Source: Streptomyces fumanus (GTDB lineage: Bacteria > Actinomycetota > Actinomycetes > Streptomycetales > Streptomycetaceae). From it: DNA of 64,000 bases. Positions 10,865 through 19,378 of this stretch are shown piece by piece. Under the pieces are notes generated by a model. It saw only the letters and a list, made by a program, of their open reading frames with translations, ran no database searches and was not told the DNA's origin. The DNA lies in contig NZ_BNBI01000024.1 of NCBI RefSeq assembly GCF_014655295.1, positions 19,947-83,946 on the forward strand. The letters run 5' to 3'. How positions within the stretch are numbered: position 1 is the first letter of the stretch; the number at the start of each line of letters is the position of its first letter. A program made the position numbers and the translations under genes.

Positions 10865-12160
10865 TCACTCGGAGGGGGTGGTCTCCTCCAGCACGACCTG
10901 CTGGGCGACGCGGAACGCACGGCTCGCGGCCGGTACCCCGCAGTAGACGGCGGCCTGGAGGAGCACCTCCTTGATCTCGTCCGGGGTGAGCCCGTTGCGC
11001 AGCGCCGCCCGCACGTGCGGGGCCAGTTCCTCCAGGTGACCGCCCGCGATCAGCGCGGTCAGGGTGACGCAGCTCCGGGTGCGGCGGTCCAGGCCGGGCC
11101 GGTCCCAGACCTCGCCCCAGGCGTACCGGGTGAGCAGTTCCTGGAAGTCGCCGGCGAAGTCGCCGGCCTCGGCCAGCACCCGGTCGACGTGCGCGTCGCC
11201 GAGCACCTCGCGGCGGACCCGCATGCCGGTCTCGTACCGGTCGGGCCGGCCCTGGGTGTGCGGCGGGGCCACGGGCGGGGCGATCTCGGCGACCGGCGCG
11301 GACTGCGGCGGTACGACGGCCGGGGCCGGCTTGGGCGGCACGGGCGGCATGACGGTCTGGCCGGTGGCGTCGGCGGCGGGCTGCCAGGCGGTGCCGAAGT
11401 GCCGGACCAGGAGGTCGGTGACGGCGGCGGGCTGCTCGACCGGCACCAGGTGGGAGGCGCCGGGGACGACGGCGAGCCGGGAGTCGGGGATGCCGGCCAC
11501 CAGGGTACGGGCCTCGGCGGGGCCGGTGACCCGGTCCTCGGAGCCGACCAGAACGAGGGTGGGCACGCCGACCCGGCCCAGTTCGTGCCGTACGTCGAAG
11601 GAGGCGAGCGCCTCGCAGGCGGCGATGTAGCAGCCGGGGTCGGTGGTGCGGACCATCTGCACCGCCCACTCGGTGATCGCGGGCTGCGCGGCGGCGAACC
11701 CGCCGGTGAACCACCGATCGGGCGAGCTGCGCGCGATGGGGTCCAGCCCGTTGGTCCGCACGATCACTCCGCGCTGCCGGAACTCGTCGGCGGTCCCGAA
11801 CCGCGGCGAGGCGGCGATCAGCGCGAGGGAGGCGAGCCGCTCGGGATGCCGCAGCGCCAGCTCCACTCCGACCGCGCCGCCGAGCGCGCAGCCCGCGTAC
11901 CCGAAGCGGTGCACGCCGAGACCGTCCAGCGTGGCCAGCAGCCGCGTCGTGAGGTCGCCGACGGAACCGGCCGGGCGGGCGGGCGCGCCGCCGTGCCCCG
12001 GCAGATCGAACCGGAAGACCCGCCACTGCTGCGCCAGCTCGGGCACCTGGCGGTCCCACATGTGCCATGTGGTACCCAGTGAGGGACCGAGGATCAGGAC
12101 CGGGGCGTCTTCTGGCCCGTCAAAGCGGTATTGCAGGGTGTTCGACGGTGTCTCACTCAC
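10865..12160 (-). CDS. PcaDC-like fusion: alpha/beta hydrolase plus carboxymuconolactone decarboxylase domain
   Basis: This is a 431-residue fusion of a 3-oxoadipate enol-lactonase-like hydrolase (about residues 1-250) and a carboxymuconolactone decarboxylase domain (about 315-425). A Pro/Ala-rich linker joins them. In the protocatechuate branch of the beta-ketoadipate pathway the two domains perform consecutive steps. The GTG at 12160 follows GAGAGG and gives the expected N-terminus VSETPSNTLQYRF. The nucleophile elbow reads AGCALGG, with Ala92 where family members have Ser; the putative acid (GSEDRV) and the His (PGASHLV) are retained. No other pca genes are nearby. The hydrolase half may therefore be inactive, or use Cys91, or have another role. 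Confidence 0.88.
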   Translation of the reverse strand: MSETPSNTLQYRFDGPEDAPVLILGPSLGTTWHMWDRQVPELAQQWRVFRFDLPGHGGAPARPAGSVGDLTTRLLATLDGLGVHRFGYAGCALGGAVGVELALRHPERLASLALIAASPRFGTADEFRQRGVIVRTNGLDPIARSSPDRWFTGGFAAAQPAITEWAVQMVRTTDPGCYIAACEALASFDVRHELGRVGVPTLVLVGSEDRVTGPAEARTLVAGIPDSRLAVVPGASHLVPVEQPAAVTDLLVRHFGTAWQPAADATGQTVMPPVPPKPAPAVVPPQSAPVAEIAPPVAPPHTQGRPDRYETGMRVRREVLGDAHVDRVLAEAGDFAGDFQELLTRYAWGEVWDRPGLDRRTRSCVTLTALIAGGHLEELAPHVRAALRNGLTPDEIKEVLLQAAVYCGVPAASRAFRVAQQVVLEETTPSE

Positions 12161-12340
12161 GCCTGGCACCCTCTCACGTCTGACGGACGCCCCTGTAACG
12201 CGGGGTACGGGGAGCCTGTCCGACCAGGTTGAAGACCTCGCGGGCGGCATACCTCTCAGCCGGGTGAAGACGTCAGCACGCGCACCGGCACCTTCGCGAT
12301 GGAGCTGACCTCGCTCTGGCGCGTTGACCGCCGAAGGTGG

Positions 12341-12835
12341 TCAATTGCGGCGGAGGATGGCTGCGTTGAGGGCGGTGGCGAAGGCGCACCACGCGGTGTA
12401 CGGGAGGAGGGCTCGGGCCGCCGTGGGGTCGACGCGGGCGGTGCGGCGGAGGAGTGAGGCGTTGCTGAGGTCGAGCGCCAGCGTGCCCGCCAGTCCCGCG
12501 CGAGTGTTGTGGCAGCGGTAGAACAGCCAGGTCCAGCCCGCGTTCAAGGCGAGGTTCACCCCGAAGCCGGCGGCGACGCGAACGCGTTCGGGGCCGCGTG
12601 TCCGGCCGAGCGCGTGGCCGCCGGCGAAGGCGACGGTGGCGTACAACGGGGTCCACACCGCGCCGAAGGCCCACGGCGGCGGCTGCCAGGAGGGTTTGCG
12701 CAGGGACCGGTACCAGGCGCTGTCCGGGTCGACCGCCGCCGCACCGGCCGCCGCGGCGACGGTCACGGCGGCCGCGGCGGCGCCGTACCGCCGCCACCGT
12801 CCGCCGCGAGCCTCGTCCTCTTCGCTGAAGGTCAT
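12341..12835 (-). CDS. TspO/MBR family membrane protein
   Basis: This tryptophan-rich sensory protein homologue is about 164 residues with five hydrophobic segments. Family members bind tetrapyrroles and cholesterol-like ligands and are implicated in porphyrin handling and stress responses. Recognisable parts are YRSLRKPSWQPP after the first helix, WTPLYATVAFAGG, and NAGWTWLFYRCHN, which match the family core. The ATG at 12835 (MTFSEEDEA) is preferred over an upstream in-frame start because the family N-terminus is short. It lies downstream of the HU-like gene on the same strand. Confidence 0.92.
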   Translation of the reverse strand: MTFSEEDEARGGRWRRYGAAAAAVTVAAAAGAAAVDPDSAWYRSLRKPSWQPPPWAFGAVWTPLYATVAFAGGHALGRTRGPERVRVAAGFGVNLALNAGWTWLFYRCHNTRAGLAGTLALDLSNASLLRRTARVDPTAARALLPYTAWCAFATALNAAILRRN

Positions 12836-12881
12836 GTCCGTGTGCCTTCCCCGCCGCGGCCCGTCTACGGCCACCGGCCGC

Positions 12882-13139
12882 TCACCGCACCTCGCCCTTG
12901 ACGTACTCGTTGAGTGCCTGGCCGGGACGCAGGCGGGGCTGGGCGCCCTCGACGTGGAAGTCACCGAAGCCGAGGACGGTGACGATCTCGCCGCGTCTGA
13001 GGCCGTCCGCGATGGCCCCGGGCACGGTGACCGTGCCGAACAGCGCGTCCACCACCCGTTCGACCTCCGCCGGGCTCAGCTCCTCCCCCGTCTCCGCGGT
13101 CTTGCGGACGGTCGCCTCGATCAGCGCGTTTTTGTCCAT
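12882..13139 (-). CDS. Small HU-family DNA-binding protein
   Basis: This 85-residue nucleoid protein begins MDKNALIEATVRKTAETG. The N-terminal helical dimerisation part and VTVLGFGDFHVEG, the turn before the DNA-binding arm, are recognisable; the arm retains RLRPGQALNEYV. It is diverged from the canonical HupA and lacks the long Lys-rich tail of HupS-type proteins. The ATG at 13139 was chosen because AAAGGAGCGTC precedes it ideally; the frame is open upstream only because it overlaps a decayed gene. It probably compacts or bends DNA under particular conditions, but the specific role is unknown. Confidence 0.9.
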   Translation of the reverse strand: MDKNALIEATVRKTAETGEELSPAEVERVVDALFGTVTVPGAIADGLRRGEIVTVLGFGDFHVEGAQPRLRPGQALNEYVKGEVR

Positions 13140-13180
13140 GACGCTCCTTTTGAATGCGGTACGGGTGTTGGTGAGGGACG

Positions 13181-13780
13181 TCAGTCCGTCAGGCGCCGGT
13201 CGGTGACGACCGGCAGCTCCGGCGTCATCGAGCGGGCCCGCTGCCACATGCCGGCCGCCTGCACGGCGGGGCGCTGCTGCTCGCCGTGCAGGGCGTTGAG
13301 GACGCCCGGGCAGCCGGTGAGGGCGGGCACCACCCACTGGGCGGCCAGCGAGGTGGCGCTGCGCCGTGCCGCTGTCGATGGGGTCCTCGGCCGCCTTCTC
13401 GGCGTCCCGGGGATCGGTGGAGGCGGTGAGCGTGATCTTCTTGCCGAGGGCCCCGGTGTAGGCGGTGGCGGCCAGGGCGGCGCCGGTGACGACGGTCTTG
13501 GCGACGGTGGCGGCGGCCACGCCCCGCTGGGCGGCGACGCGGGGCGCGTTCGCGGCGAGCAGCCCGCCGCTGCCGCACAGGTGCGCATCGATCGCGGCGC
13601 CGCTCACGGGCGTCCACGTCGCCCGGCCGGTACTGGCGACGCGGACGCCGGCGGCCCACATGCCGCCCTCGGCCCGCGCGGCGCCGTTGAGCCCGACGGC
13701 GCCCATGAGGGACCCGCCGAGCCAGGCGGCCAGCGCCCGTGGTCGTGCAGGCTGCGCATCAGGGTCGTACGTTGGGCCAT
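13181..13780 (-). pseudogene. Doubly frameshifted gene for a conserved Streptomyces protein
   Basis: Three reading frames joined in order give one continuous protein resembling a conserved actinobacterial hypothetical of about 190 residues. It starts MAQRTTLMRSLHDHGR at 13780, shifts near 13735-13745 to LGGSLMGAVGLNGAAR and on through VAAQRGVAAATV, then shifts again near 13355-13390 to QWVVPALTG and NALHGEQQRP. Either frameshift would destroy the product. I know no function for the family; its hydrophobic, Gly/Ala-rich composition suggests a membrane-associated protein. Sequencing error in GC-rich DNA is an alternative explanation for either shift. Confidence 0.75.
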
Positions 13781-13896
13781 AGGGGTTCCTCGGAAGGCGG
13801 CTCGGGAGCACGACGGACCGCCCGTCGCCTTGCCCACCGTCCCTCACCCACTTCGGGGCCGCCATTCCATCTGGTACGAACGGGCCCGGTCCGGGT

Positions 13897-14060
13897 CAGC
13901 CCCCGGAGCGCAGGCCGGGGACGATGGCGTCGACGATCAGTTGGACCGCCCCGCGGCGGAACGCGTCCCCGTTATGTCTCCCGCGGTCCTGCAAGAGGAC
14001 CGCCGGCCTCCGGGCCCGGCGTTGTCCCCCGGTCGAACCGATGACCTGGGGGTGGTGTCA
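13897..14060 (-). pseudogene. Possible C-terminal remnant of a TetR-type regulator
   Basis: In the frame one base away from the MFS gene's tail, the leftward strand reads RRPAVLLQDRGRHNGDAFRR, then RGAVQLIVDAIVPGLRSGG and a stop. The last part looks like the end of a TetR-family ligand-binding domain. No N-terminal DNA-binding domain is present. It overlaps the odd extra tail of the MFS transporter, as if a deletion had fused the two genes. The match is short, so the identity is tentative. Confidence 0.35.
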
Positions 14061-15324
14061 CCGGGCCCGTGAGGCGCCGTTGGAGACGCTGATGAGAGGT
14101 CCGACTACCGTCTGGCCTGGCCCGTGTCTCCTCCCCCAACGCGTCACTGTGCTCCAACCTCCGCGCGGGAGGCCGGAAGGCCAGGGTCACCAGCGCCACG
14201 GCCGCCGTCACGAGGAACGCGGTCCGCACGCTGTAGTGGTCCGCCACCGCTCCAAGGGTGGCGGGCCCCGTCAAGGTCCCGATGCCGAGTGCCAGGACGG
14301 TCGCGCTGAAACCGGTCGACGGCTGTTCTGGGAAGACCCGGTAGCTCCACAGCGCGAGCAGCGAGGACGTGGCCATGAAGGTCGGCCCGTACAGGACGGC
14401 CGAAGCGAGGACCGCGGGGAGAGCGCCGGGAGCCAGCCCCAGCAGCGCGATCGCGGCCGCCAGCGCGATGAACAGCACCGCTTGGCCGAGTCGCAGCCCC
14501 AGCCGTACGAAGAAGGCGCCGGCGAAGACGCTGCTGATCCCGGCCAGCCCCATGATCGTCCAGAACAGCGGCGCCATCGGGGAGTCGTCTCCCGCCGCGT
14601 CCGATACGGCCTCCAGGGCGAAGGCCCAGTAGAAGGCCCCGATGAGACCGTAGACGAACGCGGTGAGATACAGCGTCGCGGACGCCGGGCGCAGGAACCA
14701 GCGCACGGTGACGGTCTTCCCGTCGCCGTTCCCCTTGCCTTCATGGCGTCCGGCGGGCAGGACCCGTGCCGCGTACCAGGCCATCGCCAGCGCGACGAGC
14801 GCGAACCCGAACCAGGCGTACCGCCAGTCGGCTCCCCGGGTGACCAGGGCGAGCGGCCCGGCCAGGGTGACACCGAAGGCGGTACCGCTGGGGATGAGAG
14901 CCATGACCCGTTCGCGGGTGCGGTCCGGCAGCAGGCGGTCGGCGGTGTCGGAGAACGGCGCCCAGGAGAAACCCGAGGCCATTCCCGCCACCACGAGCCC
15001 CACGACGAGGACCCACGTGGTCTGGGCCACCGCCACGGTCACCATGCCGACCCCCGCCGACACTCCTGCCGCGACCACCATCGGGCGGGGACCCAGACGC
15101 GAGACGAGTGCCCCGACCAGCAGCAGCGCCACCACGTACCCGACGTACGACACGCTGTTGATCAGACCGAGGACCGACGTCGAAAGTCCGAACCGGTCAC
15201 GCAGGTCAGGGAGGAAAAGCCCGTAGCCGTACCGGGCGAAACCGTACGCCACGGCCTGGGCCGCCACACCCACCCCGCCGACCTGCCAGGCTAAACGCGA
15301 TGCAGAGGGTTCACGCCCGCTCAC
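13972..15324 (-). CDS. MFS transporter, YbfB/YjiJ-like, with aberrant C-terminal tail
   Basis: This 12-helix major facilitator has about 450 residues. The GTG at 15324 follows GAGGAG and gives VSGREPSASRLAWQV, leading straight into the first helix; a much longer upstream ORF has no transporter character. Typical features are the helix-2/3 loop VSRLGPRPMVV, GMASGFSWAPFSDTADRLLP in helix 5, and a long central loop rich in Gly/Lys. The substrate is unknown. The last recognisable helix ends near FRPPARR; the remaining 60 residues are hydrophilic and overlap a probable TetR remnant in another frame. I infer that the original stop was lost by deletion, leaving a read-through tail. Confidence 0.85.
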   Translation of the reverse strand: MSGREPSASRLAWQVGGVGVAAQAVAYGFARYGYGLFLPDLRDRFGLSTSVLGLINSVSYVGYVVALLLVGALVSRLGPRPMVVAAGVSAGVGMVTVAVAQTTWVLVVGLVVAGMASGFSWAPFSDTADRLLPDRTRERVMALIPSGTAFGVTLAGPLALVTRGADWRYAWFGFALVALAMAWYAARVLPAGRHEGKGNGDGKTVTVRWFLRPASATLYLTAFVYGLIGAFYWAFALEAVSDAAGDDSPMAPLFWTIMGLAGISSVFAGAFFVRLGLRLGQAVLFIALAAAIALLGLAPGALPAVLASAVLYGPTFMATSSLLALWSYRVFPEQPSTGFSATVLALGIGTLTGPATLGAVADHYSVRTAFLVTAAVALVTLAFRPPARRLEHSDALGEETRARPDGSRTSHQRLQRRLTGPVTPPPGHRFDRGTTPGPEAGGPLAGPRET

Positions 15325-15443
15325 GTGGTCACTCCTCGAGTTCGGGGCGATCCGGAACGCCCCGGTTATCCAGTTGCAGCCCTCATACACCGGGGAGAGG
15401 CCAGCCGTGTACCACGGTGCGGCGATGGCACATGGCCGCCTTG

Positions 15444-15790
15444 TCAGCGCGGCCGACGGAGGAAGTCCAAGAGTGTGGCGGTCAGTTCGGCCGGTGCGTC
15501 CTCCTGGACCAGGTGACCGGCACCGGCGATCAACTCCAGTCGCGCGCCGGGGATCCGGGTGGCCAGTTCCCGTCCCCGCGCCACGGGGATCCAGGTGTCC
15601 TCCTCGCCCCAGCAGACCAGCACGGGGATGTCGAGCTTGCCGTACTGGTACTGGACCTCGTCGGTGTGGCGCTGGTCGGCCTGGTCCATCTGACGGTAGA
15701 AGGCTGCCTGACCGGGCTCGTCCAGCCAGGGCTGGACGAGCCGTTCCAGGACGGCGGGACGAAGGCCGACGCTGCTGGCACAAGGTTTCC
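15444..15790 (-). pseudogene. 3' fragment of an alpha/beta hydrolase gene
   Basis: The C-terminal third of an alpha/beta hydrolase is intact: DIPVLVCWGEEDTWIPV carries the acid region and LELIAGAGHLVQEDAPAEL the catalytic His. Reading upstream in frame gives VQPWLDEPGQAAFYRQMDQA, still hydrolase-like, then homology stops around 15790. The N-terminal half with the nucleophile is missing and no plausible start exists beyond Met at 15689. It is therefore a truncated remnant next to the start of the nickel operon. Confidence 0.75.
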
Positions 15791-15877
15791 GCGTTCGGCC
15801 CAGCCAACGGACGGGCTGCGCGACGTTCTGGCGTCACCGGCGCCCCTCCACAAGCGGACCGGCTTCGAGGCGACTTA

Positions 15878-15894
15878 TTGCAAGTAAGATGCAA
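15878..15894. promoter_or_regulatory. Nur box (nickel-responsive repressor operator)
   Basis: TTGCAA-N5-ATGCAA matches the Streptomyces Nur consensus tTGCaa-N5-ttGCAA at all but one base. It lies 35 bases upstream of the start of a nickel-type ABC transporter operon. In S. coelicolor, Nur with Ni(II) represses nikABCDE through such a site. Repression under nickel sufficiency is therefore strongly expected here. Confidence 0.85.
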
Positions 15895-15928
15895 CAACGC
15901 TTGATGAGCAAGAGGAGGGTGAGGTCCG

Positions 15929-17515
15929 ATGATGGCCCGACGGATACAGGTAGCCGCTGCCGCAGCGGCGCTGCTCACGGGGGTCACCGCCTGTTCGGCT
16001 CCCCACGGGGGCACGGACGATGCCGGGGCAGCCGATTCCCTTGTCATCGGGGTGGCCTCCGAGCCGGACACCCTCAGCCCCCTCCTCGGCTACGGCAAGG
16101 ACGGCAACTCGAAGATCTTCGACGGCCTCCTCGCCCGCGACACCCACCTGAAGCTGAGACCGGCCCTGGCGAAGGCGCTGCCCAAGGTCACCGACAGCGG
16201 GCTCACGTACACCTACACCCTCCGCGACGGCGTGAAGTTCAGCGACGGCGAGCCGCTGACCTCCGCCGACGTGGTCTTCACGTACGACACGATCCTCGAC
16301 GCCAAGACCAACAACGCCAGCCGCACCGAGCTGGACGCCGTCAAGGACGTGCGGGCGGACGGCGATGACAAGGTCGTCTTCACCCTCAAGTACCCGTATG
16401 CGCCCTTCGCCGGCCGTACGGTGCTGCCGATCGTGCCCGAGCACATAGCCAAGGGGCAGGATCCCAACACCGGCGCCTTCAACACCGAGCCGGTCGGCAC
16501 CGGGCCGTACGTCCTGTCCGGCTGGAGCAAGGGCGAGAAGCTCACCCTCAAGGCCAACCCCCATTACTGGGGCGGCGCGCCCAAGGTGAAGAAGGTGACC
16601 ATGGCGATCGTCAAGGACGACGACGTGCGCGCCACCCGGCTTCGCTCCGGCGACCTCGACGGCGCGGTGCTCCCGCCCAACCTCGCCGCGACCTTCAAGA
16701 ACGACGGGGCCAGGAAGACCTACGAGGCGAAGACCTACGACTTCCGCGCCGTCGCCCTCCCCACCGCGAACAAGGTCACCGGGGATCGCGCCATCCGCCA
16801 GGCCCTGGACGCCGCCGTGGACCGCCGGACCATGGTCGACGAGATCCTGGACGGCGCCGGCCGTCCCGCGTACGGTCCTCTGCCCGTCGACGACCCCTGG
16901 TTCGCCCAGGGCATCGAACGCGAGCAGGACCTCGCCAAGGCCCGGCACATCCTCGACCGGGCGGGCTGGAAATCCGGCGAGGACGGCATCCGCGCCAAGG
17001 ACGGGCAGCGGGCCTCCTTCACCCTCCTCTACCCCTCCGGCGACAAAGTCCGCCAGGACCACGCCCTCGCCTACGCCTCCGACGCGAAGAAGACCGGCAT
17101 CGAGGTGAAGGCACAGAGCGCCACCTGGGAGGTCATCGAGCCGCGGATGAAGGACACCGCCGTGCTCGCGGGCTTCGGCAACAACGGCGACCCCGACTAC
17201 GGCCTCTACACCCTGCTGCACTCCTCCCTCGCCGGTGACGGCTTCAACAACATGGCCCGCTACGACAGCCCGGTTGTGGACAAGGCACTCGACACCGGCC
17301 GCCGCAGCTCGGACGCGGCGATCCGGAAGGCCGCCTACGACAGCCTCCAGCGCGAACTGGTGAAGGACCCCGGCTACACCTTCCTCACCCACATCGACCA
17401 CGTCTACGTCCTCGCCGACCACTGGGACGGACTGACCACGCAGGTCGAGCCGCACGAGCACGGCTTCGCCAGCGGCCCGTGGTGGAACCTCGCGGCCTGG
17501 GAGCCGAAGAAGTGA
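15929..17515 (+). CDS. nikA: Nickel/peptide ABC transporter substrate-binding lipoprotein (NikA-like)
   Basis: This extracellular family 5 solute-binding protein (528 residues) delivers substrate to the NikBC permease. The lipoprotein signal ends in LLTGVTAC, so Cys is expected to be lipidated. Family segments are visible: DTLSPLLGYGKDGNSKIFDGL, PKVTDSGLTYTYTLRDGVKF and NTEPVGTGPYVL. ATG at 15929 (or 15932) follows AGGAGG. It is the first gene of a five-gene operon in which each next gene overlaps the previous stop. Sequence alone does not prove nickel rather than oligopeptide binding. The Nur box upstream and the match to the organisation of Streptomyces nikABCDE make nickel import the best call. 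Confidence 0.88.
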   Translation: MMARRIQVAAAAAALLTGVTACSAPHGGTDDAGAADSLVIGVASEPDTLSPLLGYGKDGNSKIFDGLLARDTHLKLRPALAKALPKVTDSGLTYTYTLRDGVKFSDGEPLTSADVVFTYDTILDAKTNNASRTELDAVKDVRADGDDKVVFTLKYPYAPFAGRTVLPIVPEHIAKGQDPNTGAFNTEPVGTGPYVLSGWSKGEKLTLKANPHYWGGAPKVKKVTMAIVKDDDVRATRLRSGDLDGAVLPPNLAATFKNDGARKTYEAKTYDFRAVALPTANKVTGDRAIRQALDAAVDRRTMVDEILDGAGRPAYGPLPVDDPWFAQGIEREQDLAKARHILDRAGWKSGEDGIRAKDGQRASFTLLYPSGDKVRQDHALAYASDAKKTGIEVKAQSATWEVIEPRMKDTAVLAGFGNNGDPDYGLYTLLHSSLAGDGFNNMARYDSPVVDKALDTGRRSSDAAIRKAAYDSLQRELVKDPGYTFLTHIDHVYVLADHWDGLTTQVEPHEHGFASGPWWNLAAWEPKK

Positions 17516-18507
17516 CGTCCTCCCTGCCCTGGGGAGCGATGGCACGCCTGGTGGGGCGGCGACTGCTGTTCGCCGCACCCATCCTCCTCGTCGTGACCTT
17601 CGGCGTCTTCGCGATCGCCGCCGCCTCCCCCTTCGACCCCGTCAAGGCGTACGCGGGCACGGCCGCCCTGGGCGCGGACGCCGGGACCCTGGAGCGGCTG
17701 CGGGAGAACCTCGGTGTGGACGAGCCGTTCGCCTCCCGCTGGTGGAACTGGCTGACCTCCGCCCTCAGCGGCGACCTCGGCCAGTCCGCGGTCATGCGAC
17801 AGCCGGTCGCCCAAGTCATCGCAGAACGCCTCGTGTGGTCCACGCTGTTGTGTGCCGTCGCCTTCGCGGTGGCCGTGCTGGCCGGCACCGCGCTCGGAGT
17901 GCTGGCGGCCCGACGTCCCGGATCCGCGCTCGACCGCGTCGTCACCTCGCTCGCCTACGCTCTTGAGGCGGCACCCGTCTTCTGGCTCGCCCTGCTGGCC
18001 ATCTGGTTCTTCGCCCTCCAGTGGGGCGTGCTCCCGGCCGGCGGCCTCACCGACACCGCGAGCGAACAGGTCACGCCGGGGCAGGTCGCGACCCACCTCG
18101 TACTGCCCGCCGGCGTGCTCGCCGTCTCCCAACTGCCCTGGTTCACCTTGTACGTCCGCCAGGGCGTCGGGGACGCCCTGGCGGAGGACCCCGTACGCGG
18201 CGCCCGCGCCCGCGGGCTGAGCGAGCGCACCGTCCTGCTCGGCCACGCCCTGCGCTCCGGACTGCTGCCCGTCCTCACGCTGATCGGCTCCCGCGTTCCC
18301 GAACTCATCACCGGTGCCCTGCTGGTGGAGAGCGTCTTCGGCTGGCCGGGCATCGCGGCGGCCACCGTGGAAGCGGCCACGGCCGTCGACTTCCCGCTGC
18401 TCGCCGCGCTGACCACGCTCGCCACCGCCGCCGTACTCCTCGGCAACCTGCTCGCCGACCTGCTCTACGGCCTGTTCGACCCGAGGGTGAAGTTCAGTGA
18501 CATGTGA
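17512..18507 (+). CDS. nikB: Nickel ABC transporter permease (NikB-like)
   Basis: This inner-membrane permease of the DppB/NikB type is about 331 residues with six hydrophobic segments. The GTG at 17512 overlaps the nikA stop as GTGA and has GGGAG upstream; ATG at 17539 (MARLVGRRLLFAAP) is a possible alternative nearer the first helix. The EAA-type loop before the last helices is visible as RARGLSERTVLLGHALRSGL, which contacts the ATPase subunits. The C-terminus FDPRVKFSDM is typical of the family. Translational coupling with nikA and nikC is expected from the overlaps. Confidence 0.9.
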   Translation: MTSSLPWGAMARLVGRRLLFAAPILLVVTFGVFAIAAASPFDPVKAYAGTAALGADAGTLERLRENLGVDEPFASRWWNWLTSALSGDLGQSAVMRQPVAQVIAERLVWSTLLCAVAFAVAVLAGTALGVLAARRPGSALDRVVTSLAYALEAAPVFWLALLAIWFFALQWGVLPAGGLTDTASEQVTPGQVATHLVLPAGVLAVSQLPWFTLYVRQGVGDALAEDPVRGARARGLSERTVLLGHALRSGLLPVLTLIGSRVPELITGALLVESVFGWPGIAAATVEAATAVDFPLLAALTTLATAAVLLGNLLADLLYGLFDPRVKFSDM

Positions 18508-19378
18508 ATCGCCTTCCAGGCCCACGTGGCGGTCGTACGGCACCGACCGCCGCTCCACCCGCACGGTGCGGGTGCGTCTGTCTGCCGTGCTGGTGACCGC
18601 AGCCGTGCTCGCCGTGCTCCTCGTGCCGCCACTGGTGCGACTCGACCAGCAGGCCGTCGACCTCGGCGCGAGGCTGCTGCCGCCGAACTGGTCCCACCCC
18701 TTCGGCACCGACGACCTCGGCCGGGACCTGCTCCTGCGCTGCGTCTACGGTCTGCGCGTCTCCCTGCTGGTCGGAGTGGTTGCGGCTTTCACCGCGACCG
18801 TGATCGGCACGGTCGTCGGAGCCACCGCGGGAGCACTGGGCGGCTGGGTCGACCGAGGCGTGATGCGGGTGGTCGACACGTTCTCGTCCGTGCCCCATCT
18901 GCTGCTCGGGATCTTCATCGTCGCCCTGTTCCGGCCCGGCGTGTGGCCCGTGGTGGTCTCGGTGGCGCTCACCCACTGGCTGTCCACCGCCCGTATCGTA
19001 CGCGCCGAAGTGCTCTCCCTGCGCTCGCGGCCGTACATCGACGCGGCCGTGTCCGGGGGCGCGTCCCGGTGGCGGGTGGCGGTACGGCATCTGCTGCCCG
19101 CCGTGCTGCCGCAGGCCGCGCTCGCCGCCGTCCTCATGGTGCCGCACGCCATGTGGCACGAGTCGGCCCTGTCCTTCCTCGGGCTCGGCCTGCCCACCCA
19201 CACCGCCAGCCTCGGCACCCTCATCCAGGGTGCCCGGGGTTCACTGCTCGCCGGGCAGTGGTGGCCCACCCTCTTCCCCGGCCTGTTCGTCATCGTCCCG
19301 ACCCTCGCCATCGCCGGTCTCGCCGGAGCCTGGCGGGAGCGGATCAACCCCCGCCGCCGATCGGAGCTGATGCTGTGA
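18497..19378 (+). CDS. nikC: Nickel ABC transporter permease (NikC-like)
   Basis: This is the second permease of the importer, 293 residues, DppC/NikC type. It starts at GTG 18497, overlapping nikB by 11 bases. Typical elements are HPFGTDDLGRDLLLRCVYG after the first helix, the EAA-like loop AAVSGGASRWRVAVRHLLP, and WHESALSFLGLGLP ahead of the final helices. Five to six hydrophobic segments are present. Together with NikB it should form the transmembrane channel. Confidence 0.92.
   Translation: MTCESPSRPTWRSYGTDRRSTRTVRVRLSAVLVTAAVLAVLLVPPLVRLDQQAVDLGARLLPPNWSHPFGTDDLGRDLLLRCVYGLRVSLLVGVVAAFTATVIGTVVGATAGALGGWVDRGVMRVVDTFSSVPHLLLGIFIVALFRPGVWPVVVSVALTHWLSTARIVRAEVLSLRSRPYIDAAVSGGASRWRVAVRHLLPAVLPQAALAAVLMVPHAMWHESALSFLGLGLPTHTASLGTLIQGARGSLLAGQWWPTLFPGLFVIVPTLAIAGLAGAWRERINPRRRSELML

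Noticed and set aside
15325..16071. N-terminal extension of the MFS frame
   Set aside because: About 250 residues with no transporter similarity and overlapping the nik promoter; a GTG with good Shine-Dalgarno at 15324 gives the expected start.
15875..17578. 567-codon leftward ORF over nikA
   Set aside because: Antisense to the NikA-like gene, with no family match, in a fully coding operon.
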